18,159 nt of DNA from Chryseobacterium sp. (GTDB lineage: Bacteria; Bacteroidota; Bacteroidia; Flavobacteriales; Weeksellaceae), in contig JASLCD010000481.1 of the NCBI GenBank assembly GCA_030146295.1, positions 1 through 18,159 of the forward strand, given 5' to 3'. Made by a program: the position numbers and the translations under genes. The notes beneath the pieces were generated by a model that saw nothing but the letters and a program-made list of their open reading frames with translations, was not told the origin of the DNA and did no database searches. Below, in pieces: positions 1-7,273 of the stretch (positions are counted from its first letter, which is position 1; each line of letters starts with the position of its first letter).

Positions 1-47
1 AATAGGAGTAAAGCCAATACACCAAGTTTGCATTGTTTCTTTTTCAT
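1..47 (-). CDS. N-terminus of an exported protein (partial, runs off the left edge)
   Basis: On the minus strand an ATG at 47 opens a frame that stays open to the window edge and reads MKKKQCKLGVLALLL. Three lysines followed by a hydrophobic run is the start of a Sec signal peptide or membrane anchor, so the product is probably exported. Only 15 codons are visible and the family cannot be named. The unusually long upstream region (48 to about 424) carries two tiny sulfur-amino-acid-rich ORFs in the same direction. This suggests the gene is controlled by cysteine or methionine supply, for example an outer-membrane uptake protein for a sulfur compound, but that function is inferred from context only. 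No Shine-Dalgarno is visible, as is usual in Bacteroidota. Confidence 0.6.
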   Translation of the reverse strand, partial: MKKKQCKLGVLALLL

Positions 48-99
48 TATATTAATCTAGGTTTAAAACTGAATTGTGTATTACTGTTGATCTTCCGGT

Positions 100-137
100 A
101 AAAAAAATGGAGCTTTCTGCCTCCCTTTTCGGGGAGG
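100..137 (-). promoter_or_regulatory. Possible attenuator hairpin before the left-edge gene
   Basis: Read on the minus strand, CCTCCC (137-132) pairs with GGGAGG (125-120) across a 6-nt loop. About 12 nt later comes a run of eight T (107-100). The GGAG of the right arm could instead pair with CTCC just before the T-run, giving a weak 4-bp stem directly against the U-tract. Two mutually exclusive pairings next to a U-tract, between the leader ORFs and the gene start, fit a transcription attenuator. The alternative stem is weak and the model is tentative. Confidence 0.35.
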
Positions 138-245
138 ATATCAATAGCGAAAGAGTAAATTTTACAGAAGATGTACCCGGATGAAAGAAGCCTTGAATTT
201 TCGGGCTTTAATTCCTACAGTAATGAATGTATTTCTTAGAAAGTA

Positions 246-281
246 TCACATCATCATTTTGCACATCATATCAAAGCACAT
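246..281 (-). CDS. Met/Cys-rich leader peptide (11 aa)
   Basis: The minus-strand ORF from the ATG at 281 to the TGA ending at 246 encodes MCFDMMCKMMM. Eight of 11 residues are sulfur amino acids (six Met, two Cys), ending in three Met codons just before the stop. It begins 4 nt after the stop of the Cys-rich ORF upstream, so the two could be translationally coupled. It lies about 200 nt before the left-edge gene, followed by hairpin-forming sequence and a U-tract. Amino-acid leader peptides that sense charged tRNA have this look, with a short ORF packed with codons for the regulated amino acid. A regulatory role is inferred and the peptide itself need have no function. Chance ATG runs in TGATGATG-like sequence are the main alternative. 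Confidence 0.5.
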   Translation of the reverse strand: MCFDMMCKMMM

Positions 282-285
282 GTCT

Positions 286-366
286 TCAGAAATACAGGTG
301 TGCTGTGAAAGGGCAGATCCTGCAGAACACTTGTGTTGTGCAGCAGCTATTGCCGTGATGGTGCAT
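286..366 (-). CDS. Cys/His-rich leader peptide (26 aa)
   Basis: The minus-strand ORF from the ATG at 366 to the TGA ending at 286 encodes a 26-residue peptide that begins MHHHGNSCC and has cysteines at positions 8, 9, 15 and 18, all using TGC. It contains no acidic residue. It starts about 58 nt after the predicted transcription start near 424, a normal leader-ORF position, and is followed at once by the Met/Cys-rich ORF. The clustering of Cys codons suggests a cysteine-sensing leader peptide for the downstream exported protein. A short Cys/His peptide could also bind metal, but its size and place favour a regulatory ORF. Confidence 0.5.
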   Translation of the reverse strand: MHHHGNSCCTTQVFCRICPFTAHLYF

Positions 367-429
367 AGGTAAGAATCAAAGTGGTTCTTATTCATGAGAA
401 TAAAGTTTTATATTTTTTTTTAACTGGTT

Positions 430-437
430 CAAAATTA
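430..437 (-). promoter_or_regulatory. Candidate promoter -7 element for the leader and left-edge gene
   Basis: The minus strand reads TAATTTTG, a full match to the Bacteroidota -7 consensus TAnnTTTG. Transcription would start near 424, leaving about 58 nt before the first leader ORF and about 377 nt before the exported-protein gene. The only nearby upstream TTG is 12 nt away, closer than the usual 17-23 nt, so the -33 element is poor. Confidence 0.35.
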
Positions 438-497
438 TTTAATAATTGGCAAACACCGGTAAAAGCGAAGTATGAGAAAAATCATATTAACCCACTA

Positions 498-511
498 ATT
501 TAGTAGACTAA
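498..511. promoter_or_regulatory. Operator-like site 1 (TTAGT-AG-ACTAA)
   Basis: The 12-mer ATTTAGTAGACT at 498-509 recurs exactly at 644-655. Here it forms the inverted repeat TTAGT-AG-ACTAA (500-511) and also overlaps ACTAA-T-TTAGT (494-504). It lies upstream of the predicted leader promoter at 430-437. It looks like a binding site for a dimeric repressor. CymR/Rrf2-type sulfur regulators use similar ACTAA/TTAGT-containing palindromes in other phyla, but the regulator here is unknown. Confidence 0.4.
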
Positions 512-633
512 TAATAGTTTATGAAATAATATATTTTTATTTATTTGTAAACCAGTGATTTGTGTTGTTTTTTGAAATGTTAAAAAATGATAAAAAAGTT
601 ATATTTGAATCAATGAATTAAAATTAACATTAC

Positions 634-657
634 AAGTCTATTGATTTAGTAGACTTA
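634..657. promoter_or_regulatory. Operator-like site 2 (AAGTCTA-N9-TAGACTT)
   Basis: This is the second copy of ATTTAGTAGACT (644-655). It sits inside a longer inverted repeat with arms AAGTCTA (634-640) and TAGACTT (650-656) around 9 nt. It lies 146 bp from site 1. Two related dyads in an otherwise very AT-rich stretch suggest cooperative binding by one regulator, probably acting on the minus-strand leader. Confidence 0.4.
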
Positions 658-683
658 TTGTTTATTTTATAGCATTATCAATC

Positions 684-790
684 ATAAGAGCAGGCATCAG
701 GAGCTTTATCCTGCTATCCGCTCATACTCCTCGCACCTGGCTGAACCCGTTTCCTGCTGTGGGGTAACCGCTGCTATCAGGGCTAGGAGA
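684..790 (-). repeat. Conserved-looking intergenic element, possible structured RNA
   Basis: This block of about 105 bp is markedly richer in G and C than the AT-rich sequence on both sides and has no ORF. On the minus strand it begins CCTAGCCCTGATAGCAGCGG and ends near AGCTCCTGATGCCTGCTC. The octamer GATAGCAG occurs twice, at 771-778 and 711-718, exactly 60 bp apart. AGCAGG and CCTGCT also form an inverted pair near the right end as read on the minus strand. I recall elements with similar ends and a variable middle recurring between genes in Flavobacteriia genomes, but cannot check this here. It lies about 190 bp beyond the end of the outer-membrane-factor gene, on the same strand. Confidence 0.45.
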
Positions 791-856
791 AATGAATTAT
801 GAACTACAAGTTATGAATACAAACATATCCTCCGAACATTTGTAATATTCAATAGC

Positions 857-911
857 AACGGGCTTTAGCCCGTTTAATCAAAAGGAACTCAGCTTCCATT
901 CGGCTTTAGCC
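857..911. repeat. Twin GGCTTTAGCC hairpin repeat
   Basis: AACGGGC-TTTA-GCCCGTT (857-874) is a perfect 7-bp stem with a 4-nt loop. The core GGCTTTAGCC recurs at 902-911, 41 bp downstream. Paired copies of this core look like a small dispersed intergenic repeat of the kind I associate with Chryseobacterium genomes, though its copy number cannot be tested from one window. It sits just beyond the RND-operon terminator. Confidence 0.45.
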
Positions 912-920
912 AAAACCTAC

Positions 921-954
921 CAAAAAAAGAAGCCTATCTTTCGATAGACTTCTT
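921..954 (-). terminator. Rho-independent terminator of the RND efflux operon
   Basis: On the minus strand the hairpin has arms 954-943 and 938-927, 12 pairs including one G-U wobble. It is closed by a GAAA tetraloop (942-939) and followed directly by a T-run (928-922). It lies 25 bp after the outer-membrane-factor stop codon and so ends that operon. Confidence 0.85.
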
Positions 955-979
955 ATGAAAACAAGATTACAATATGGAT

Positions 980-2449
980 TTATTGTTTCTTAATATCCGG
1001 AACAACCAGAGGAGCCTGGTCCCATCCGCCACCTAAAGCTCTGTATACTGCTACACTCGCTTTAAGCTGATTCACTTTCTTTTCCACCAGCTCAAATTTG
1101 GATTCCAAAGCATCACGCTGAGTCAGTAAAACCTCCATATAATCGGCACGGGCATATTTGAACAGATCGTTGGAAATATCAATAGACTTGGTTAAAGCAT
1201 TAACTTCCTTCGATTTGATGTTCACACTGCTTTCCAGATTATGGATTTTAGACAGCTGATTCGCTACCTCAATATAAGCTCCCAAAACTGTCTGCTCATA
1301 ATGATACACCGCCTGAATCTGTTTTGCATTGGCATTGGAGTACGCTGCTTTTATCGCTCTTCTGTTAATCAAGGGAGCCGTAAGTTCTCCCGCAAGAGAA
1401 AACAGAAATGACTGAGGCTTGATAATATACAAAGGATTAAAAGCCTGTAACCCTACACCGGCAGAAAGATCAAGAGATGGGTAGAATCTTGCCTTAGCCA
1501 CTTTAATATCAAGTTTTGCTGCGGCAAGTTCATATTCAGCCTGTTTGATATCCGGTCTGTTTTCCAGAAGTTCAGACGGAATTCCGCCATACACGGCCTG
1601 AGGAACTACAGAATCAAACGAATTCTGGCTTCTTTCTACAGATTGCGGAAACCTTCCTACAAGAAAATTAATTCTGTTCTCCGTTTCAACAATTTTTTGC
1701 TGAATATCATACTGCATTCCCTGGGTTTTCAAAACCTGAGCTTCAAATCTCTGTACTGCCAGCTCATTGGATCGGGCATTCTTTTTCAAATCCCGGATAA
1801 TTTCCAATGCATCATTCTGAATTTTGATATTTTGATTTAAAATAACAAGCTCGTTATCCATTGCCAGTAATTCATAATAAGAGTCGGCAATTTCTGAGAT
1901 CAGATGGGTGGTCATGAAGTTTTTACCTTCAATACCCGCAAGATACCTCTGTATCTGGGCTTTGGTTGCATTATGAAGCTTTCCCCAGATATCCGTTTCC
2001 CATTTTGCCTGGGCACCCACTCCGAAATCAAACAGAGGTTCAGGCATTTCCCTTCCCGGTTCTATTTCCGTATTGGCTTCCATAGCACCAATATTAGTAT
2101 AACGGCTTACTTTATCTACTCCCGCACCTGCTTTCAGACCTACCGAAGGCAGATATTCACCTTTTCGGGCTTTGATTTCATTTTTAGACATTTCAATTTC
2201 CTGAAGAACAATATTCAGTTCCTGGTTATTCTGAAGAGCCTGACTGATCAATTCCTGAAGATGAGGATCGCTGAAATATTCATTCCATTTCAGTTTTCCT
2301 GTATTGATGGTATCATTTTCTGCTGTACCGTACTTTTCAGGGACAGATTTGTTCTCAGTACGTAGTGCTGTTTCTGTGGGTTTGCAGGCAGTAAGACTTA
2401 ACAAGAAGACTGTCAGACCTGCGTATTGATATATTTTTCTTTTATTCAT
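980..2449 (-). CDS. Outer-membrane factor lipoprotein of an RND efflux system (OprM/TolC-like)
   Basis: The 489-aa product is the trimeric outer-membrane exit duct of a tripartite drug-efflux pump. The signal peptide ends in a lipobox (LSLTAC) with the lipidated Cys at residue 22, as in OprM/NodT-family proteins. After it come the two repeated outer-membrane-efflux halves, with long helical stretches such as residues about 60-110, the conserved ENRPDIKQAEYELAAAK start of the second half, and a C-terminal YRALGGGW motif. Length is normal for the family. The ATG at 2449 overlaps the end of the RND gene by 8 bp, indicating translational coupling. It is the last gene of the operon and is followed by a strong terminator. 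Confidence 0.93.
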   Translation of the reverse strand: MNKRKIYQYAGLTVFLLSLTACKPTETALRTENKSVPEKYGTAENDTINTGKLKWNEYFSDPHLQELISQALQNNQELNIVLQEIEMSKNEIKARKGEYLPSVGLKAGAGVDKVSRYTNIGAMEANTEIEPGREMPEPLFDFGVGAQAKWETDIWGKLHNATKAQIQRYLAGIEGKNFMTTHLISEIADSYYELLAMDNELVILNQNIKIQNDALEIIRDLKKNARSNELAVQRFEAQVLKTQGMQYDIQQKIVETENRINFLVGRFPQSVERSQNSFDSVVPQAVYGGIPSELLENRPDIKQAEYELAAAKLDIKVAKARFYPSLDLSAGVGLQAFNPLYIIKPQSFLFSLAGELTAPLINRRAIKAAYSNANAKQIQAVYHYEQTVLGAYIEVANQLSKIHNLESSVNIKSKEVNALTKSIDISNDLFKYARADYMEVLLTQRDALESKFELVEKKVNQLKASVAVYRALGGGWDQAPLVVPDIKKQ

Positions 2450-5400
2450 AATGGATCATGTCTTCGCTTAATGGAGATTCGTCTTCGTCTTTTATCATTT
2501 TTTTACCATCAGACCACTTGGCAAATATGTAATAAAGCCCAGGGATCACAATCACTCCAAACAGAGTTCCTATCAGCATTCCACCCAATGAGGAAGCTCC
2601 GATGGTGTGATTTCCGATAGCTCCGGCACCTCTTGCGAAAACAAGCGGAACCAAACCGGCTATAAAGGCAAATGAAGTCATCAGGATCGGTCTGAAACGG
2701 GCTTTGGACCCTTCAACGGCTGCTTCAAGAATAGAATCACCGGCCTGACGTCTTTTTACAGCAAATTCTACAATAAGCACTGCATTTTTTCCTAATAATC
2801 CAATGATCATAATCAGTCCTACCTGTGCATAAATGTCATTTTCAAGACCCATTGCTTTCAATAATAAAAACGATCCGAAGACTCCCACAGGAAGTGAACA
2901 AAGCACAGCAAACGGGATAAGGAAACTTTCATACTGAGCCGCCAGTACCAGATATACAAACACAAGAACAACAAGGAAGACATAAATAGCCTCATTACCA
3001 CGCTGTGCCTCATCATAAGACAATCCTTCCCAAGCTACTTTATAACCGTGAGGAAGTGATTTTGCAGCCGTTTCATTGATAGCCTGAATTGCATCTGCTG
3101 TAGTATATCCGGCAGCCGGAAGCCCGCGGATCGCAGCAGAGTTGTACATATTGTAACGGGTAATTTCATTGGGTCCCTGAGTCTTTTTCATCGTCATAAA
3201 CGCAGAATAAGGAACCATTTCATCACGGTCGTTTTTCACATACAGATTCATAATATCCGTAGGAAGCCTCCTGAATTCGGGAGATGACTGTACATACACT
3301 TTGAAGAACTGCCCGAAACGGATAAAGCCCTGTTCGTAGGTACTACCAATCAGAATGTTGAGGTTGTCCATTGCTTTTCCGATGGAAACCCCTTTCTGCA
3401 TAGCCGCATTATTATCAAATACCAATTCATACTGAGGATAATTCGCTGCAAAGAAGGTGAATACACCGGAAAGTTCTTTACGTTTTTTCAGCTGTGCGAT
3501 GAAATCTTTATTGGCCTTATCAAATTCCTGATAATCGGTCGTTCTGTTCAGATCCAGCAATCTCATGGAAAAACCTCCTGAAGATCCGAATCCCGGTACA
3601 GCCGGTGGTTCAAAGAATTCGATAGTAGCTCCCAGATCTTTTGATTTCTCTTCAAGCTCTTTCATGATTTCTTTTACCGAATGCTCACGGTCGTTCCAGC
3701 TTTTAAGGTTAATCAGACAGGTACCGGCATTGGATCCACGTCCTTCTGTCATGATTTCATATCCTGCCAGTGATGATACAGATTCTACACCATCAACACC
3801 CATACAGATTTTCTGTAAGGTTCTGGAAACTTTATTGGTCTGTTCCAGAGTAGAACCCGGAGGCGTTTGGATAATAGCATAGATGGTTCCCTGATCTTCA
3901 TTCGGGATAAATCCGCCAGGAAGCGCTTTGTTGATCACAAAAATTCCGGCACAGAAAGCAATCAGAATTCCCCATGTGACCACTTTTCGGTCAACAATCT
4001 TTCTCAGGAATGAAGCATATTTACCTGTAACCTTATCAAAACCGCTGTTAAAAGCATCTAGAGATTTGGTAAAGATATTGACCTTTTTAGGCTTTCCATG
4101 GTTGTTCTTTAACAGCATTGCCGCTAAAACCGGAGTCAGGGTAAGGGCTACCACTGCTGAAATGACAATAGAACTGGCCATGGTAATAGAAAACTGACGG
4201 TAGAAAGTACCTACAGGTCCCGTCATAAACGAAATCGGAATAAATACGGCTACCATTACGGCGGTAATTGCAATAATAGCTCCGGCAATTTCACCCATCA
4301 CTTCTTTTACCGCTTTATAAGGAGAAATATCACTTTCTTCCATTTTGGCGTGAACGGCTTCAATAACGACAATTGCGTTGTCAACAACGATTCCGATGGC
4401 CAGTACCAATGCAAAAAGGGTAACAAGGTTAATCGTTAATCCGAAAAACTGGATCACGAAGAAGGTCCCAATCAGTGAAACCGGTACGGCAATAATAGGG
4501 ATCAGAGTAGAACGCCAGTCACCAAGGAAAATGAATACTACAATAGCAACAAGAATAAAAGCATCTCTCAAGGTATGTATTACCTGCTCAATAGAAGCAT
4601 CCAGAAACTGTGAAACGTCATAACTGATTTTATAATCTACACCCGGAGGGAAGTTTCCTTTCATTTCTGCCAGCTTCGCTTTTACATCTCTGATCACGTC
4701 ATTGGCATTACTTCCATAGTTTTGTTTCAATACAATAGAAGCAGAAGGATGTCCGTCAAGATTGGAATAGATATCAAAAAATTCACTTCCCAGTTCTACT
4801 TTGGCGATATCTTTCAGTTTTACATTCTCTCCATCAGAATTGGAGCGTACAATGATATTTTCATATTCTTCCGGTTTGTTGTACTGTCCTTTATATGTCA
4901 ATACATACTCCAGAGACTGTGCGGCAATACCGGAGCTTTGCCCGATTCTTCCGGGACGTCCGATGATACTCTGCTCACCAATGGCTTTCATCACCTCATC
5001 TACAGAAATAGAATAAGCACGCATACGGTCAGGGTTCAGCCAGATACGCATTGCATATCTTCGGCTTCCCAGAATCTGGGATTTTGCAATCCCGTGAATA
5101 CGGTTGATTTCCGGAATGATATTCACCATAGAGTAATTGTACAGGAACTTTTCATCCATACTTTTGTTTGTACTGTAAAGATTCACGTACATCAGCATAC
5201 TGGGCTGAATCGGGTTTACAACAACCCCTTCCTTCTGCACCAGCTCCGGTAACAAAGGCATTACCTGGTCTACTCTTGTTTTTACCAGAACTACCGCTTC
5301 ATTGGGATCGGTTCCCGGATCAAAAACAACGTTTACTGTAGCTTCCCCGGCACTGGTAGCATCGGTGGTGATATAACGCATTCCCTGAACACCATTGATC

Positions 5401-5603
5401 GCATTTTCAATTGTAATCAAAGAGGATTTTACCAGTACATCTGCACTTGCACCCGGATAGGCAATAGAAACCGCCACGGTGGTAGGAGCAATTTTAGGAA
5501 ACTGTTCGGTAGGAAGCTGTTTCATTGCGATACCTCCCATAAACAGGATGACAACCGATATTACGATAGCGAAAACCGGTCGGTGTATTACTTTTTTAAA
5601 CAT
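2442..5603 (-). CDS. RND efflux pump, HAE1 family (AcrB/MexB-like)
   Basis: The 1053-aa inner-membrane proton/drug antiporter is the motor of the tripartite pump. It has a first TM helix at residues about 10-28, two large periplasmic loops (about 35-335 and 565-865) and two blocks of TM helices (about 340-500 and 870-1030), the usual RND duplication. Proton-relay residues can be placed: VVDNA at 406-410, GKNA with Lys939, and Arg971 in RFRPILMTS. The AcrB Asp407 equivalent is kept (D408), but the Asp408 equivalent is Asn409, a notable change. Fifteen bases separate it from the upstream adaptor gene, and its 3' end overlaps the outer-membrane-factor start by 8 bp. Substrate cannot be predicted, although the family usually exports antibiotics, dyes and detergents. 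Confidence 0.95.
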   Translation of the reverse strand: MFKKVIHRPVFAIVISVVILFMGGIAMKQLPTEQFPKIAPTTVAVSIAYPGASADVLVKSSLITIENAINGVQGMRYITTDATSAGEATVNVVFDPGTDPNEAVVLVKTRVDQVMPLLPELVQKEGVVVNPIQPSMLMYVNLYSTNKSMDEKFLYNYSMVNIIPEINRIHGIAKSQILGSRRYAMRIWLNPDRMRAYSISVDEVMKAIGEQSIIGRPGRIGQSSGIAAQSLEYVLTYKGQYNKPEEYENIIVRSNSDGENVKLKDIAKVELGSEFFDIYSNLDGHPSASIVLKQNYGSNANDVIRDVKAKLAEMKGNFPPGVDYKISYDVSQFLDASIEQVIHTLRDAFILVAIVVFIFLGDWRSTLIPIIAVPVSLIGTFFVIQFFGLTINLVTLFALVLAIGIVVDNAIVVIEAVHAKMEESDISPYKAVKEVMGEIAGAIIAITAVMVAVFIPISFMTGPVGTFYRQFSITMASSIVISAVVALTLTPVLAAMLLKNNHGKPKKVNIFTKSLDAFNSGFDKVTGKYASFLRKIVDRKVVTWGILIAFCAGIFVINKALPGGFIPNEDQGTIYAIIQTPPGSTLEQTNKVSRTLQKICMGVDGVESVSSLAGYEIMTEGRGSNAGTCLINLKSWNDREHSVKEIMKELEEKSKDLGATIEFFEPPAVPGFGSSGGFSMRLLDLNRTTDYQEFDKANKDFIAQLKKRKELSGVFTFFAANYPQYELVFDNNAAMQKGVSIGKAMDNLNILIGSTYEQGFIRFGQFFKVYVQSSPEFRRLPTDIMNLYVKNDRDEMVPYSAFMTMKKTQGPNEITRYNMYNSAAIRGLPAAGYTTADAIQAINETAAKSLPHGYKVAWEGLSYDEAQRGNEAIYVFLVVLVFVYLVLAAQYESFLIPFAVLCSLPVGVFGSFLLLKAMGLENDIYAQVGLIMIIGLLGKNAVLIVEFAVKRRQAGDSILEAAVEGSKARFRPILMTSFAFIAGLVPLVFARGAGAIGNHTIGASSLGGMLIGTLFGVIVIPGLYYIFAKWSDGKKMIKDEDESPLSEDMIHYE

Positions 5604-5618
5604 AATGCTGCTTTTGGG

Positions 5619-6704
5619 TTACTCGGCGTACAGATCCAGATTCGACATTACTTTATCAGGCTTTTGATATTTTGAACTGATCTTTTGGTTTTCCTGAACC
5701 ATTCTAAGACCTTCCAGAAGGATTCTGTCATCCTTTCCAAGCCCGGAAGCCACTACATAAATATGCGGTAATTCAGCAGCTACTTTTATTTCTCTTGCGT
5801 GTACCTTGTTGTCTTTGCCTATCACATAGACATATTTCTTTTCCAGCTCTTCGAAGGTCGCTTTCTGAGGAATCATCATCGCATTGGCATAAGGTGATGT
5901 AATGACGATATTTCCGGTTTCCCCATACCTCAGCAGTCCTTTAGGGTTAGGAAAAGTAGCCCTGTAAGCGATATTTCCTGTTTCATTGTCAAAATCAGAC
6001 TCTATGGTCTGTACGATGCCATCTTGTGTAAATTCTTTACCATTGGCCATTCTCAGACGTACATGCATGGGATTGTTATCCTTTTTTGCATCCATCTGAT
6101 TAAGATATTCTGCTTCCGGTACATTAAAATAGACCCACATTTTGCTGTTATCAGAAAGTTCAGTTACCAGTTCTCCTTCATCTACAAGACTTCCTTTTCT
6201 GACATGTAATTTTCCTACAATTCCGGTAAAAGGAGCACGGATTTCCGTAAATTTCAGATGGGTGTTCATTGAAGAAAGTTCGGCCTGAGCCTTTTCATAC
6301 TTCGCTTTAGCCATAGCCATTTCCTGTGGAGCTACAATATTCTTGTCGGAAAGGTTTTTGGTATTCTGATATTCGATTTGTGCGTATCTGGACTCTGCTT
6401 TTGCGCGGTTTACATCGGATTCATAAAGGTTAGGCATGATTTTGAACAGCAACTGTCCTTTTTGTACGAATTGTCCTTCATCCACATAAATAGTCTGAAT
6501 ATATCCCTTTTCCTGAGCGCGAAGCTCAATATGATTGATAGAACGGATCTGAGCAACATAATCTTTGTTGACTAAAGTATCTTTAATAAGCGGACTTGTT
6601 GTGTTGAACGACGCTGTTTCTGTCTTTTCTTTTTTCTCAGATTGGCAGCCTGCCAACAAGAAAACAAGGCATAGGGTGATATGCATGAGACATTTTTTGA
6701 CCAT
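5619..6704 (-). CDS. RND periplasmic adaptor lipoprotein (HlyD/AcrA-like membrane fusion protein)
   Basis: The 361-aa adaptor links the inner-membrane pump to the outer-membrane duct. It starts at the ATG at 6704 with a lipoprotein signal peptide ending LLAGC, with the lipidated Cys at residue 20. The first lipoyl half follows at about 58-90 (RAQEKGYIQTIYVDEGQFV), then a helical hairpin (about 95-150). The second lipoyl half and beta-barrel start at about 155, with the family motif FTEIRAPFTGIVGK, and a membrane-proximal domain ends the protein. Length is typical. It is the first gene of the adaptor-pump-duct operon. No regulator gene is adjacent, so control is either from elsewhere or through the small gene upstream. 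Confidence 0.94.
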   Translation of the reverse strand: MVKKCLMHITLCLVFLLAGCQSEKKEKTETASFNTTSPLIKDTLVNKDYVAQIRSINHIELRAQEKGYIQTIYVDEGQFVQKGQLLFKIMPNLYESDVNRAKAESRYAQIEYQNTKNLSDKNIVAPQEMAMAKAKYEKAQAELSSMNTHLKFTEIRAPFTGIVGKLHVRKGSLVDEGELVTELSDNSKMWVYFNVPEAEYLNQMDAKKDNNPMHVRLRMANGKEFTQDGIVQTIESDFDNETGNIAYRATFPNPKGLLRYGETGNIVITSPYANAMMIPQKATFEELEKKYVYVIGKDNKVHAREIKVAAELPHIYVVASGLGKDDRILLEGLRMVQENQKISSKYQKPDKVMSNLDLYAE

Positions 6705-6806
6705 GATAGTATATTTTATAATAATTTAAAATTGAAAAATAAGGTTACCGGCTCTCACATTTAGAATAAGAAAGCAGATAAGATTTTCGGAAAAATGAAT
6801 ATAAAA

Positions 6807-7265
6807 TCACAGTCTGATGACCCTGTACTGAATGTACAAGTCATCATCTAGGGGCTTTAAGTGTTCTGACTGGGCGAGTGAAACAGCAATCTGCTGGTCG
6901 TGAAATGTGGTCACGAAGCCTGAGATCAAATGCCAGAAGCCATCTCTGAAAAGCGAAATAAGTTCCGTAGAACCGGATGTTTCTACATTGTCATCATTTT
7001 CGTTGTCATTTTCAGAAAGATTCGCTCTGATTTTGTTATAGCGTGGGTGGCTTACATTATAAGCAGCATTGGCCTCGTGATTTTTGATAAAGGCAAAAGA
7101 TTCATCAATGCTTTTTTTCTGGTGAACCAGAAGATCAGTGGTAAAGTGAAGATCAGAAGAAGTATCAGTTGAGATATACTGCTGTATCTGCCCATAATAC
7201 CAACCTAAAACGGTAAGCAACGCAAATAACAAACTGTACAAATATTGATGAAATCTTTTCCGCAT
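6807..7265 (-). CDS. Small membrane-anchored protein of unknown function
   Basis: This 152-aa product does not match a family I recognise. Residues about 8-26 form one hydrophobic helix after a basic start (MRKRFHQ), so it is probably anchored in the inner membrane or carries an uncleaved signal. The middle (about 85-97) is very acidic and Asn-rich (SENDNENDD). The C-terminal part contains a hydrophobic, aromatic patch (FRDGFWHLISGFVTTF). It reads in the same direction as the RND operon and ends 102 bp before it, and no terminator or promoter of its own was found in the gap. It could be the first gene of that transcription unit. A very good promoter lies only 8 nt before its ATG. Confidence 0.7.
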   Translation of the reverse strand: MRKRFHQYLYSLLFALLTVLGWYYGQIQQYISTDTSSDLHFTTDLLVHQKKSIDESFAFIKNHEANAAYNVSHPRYNKIRANLSENDNENDDNVETSGSTELISLFRDGFWHLISGFVTTFHDQQIAVSLAQSEHLKPLDDDLYIQYRVIRL

Positions 7266-7273
7266 CCCGAAGA

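Noticed and set aside
181..372. 63-codon plus-strand ORF in the left intergenic region
   Set aside because: Its composition is not protein-like, it lies antisense to the leader ORFs, and no promoter or family match is visible.
1904..2365. 153-codon plus-strand ORF inside the outer-membrane-factor gene
   Set aside because: It is an antisense shadow of a well-supported gene.
4722..5252. 176-codon plus-strand ORF inside the RND gene
   Set aside because: It is antisense to a strongly conserved RND coding region and shows no motif of its own.
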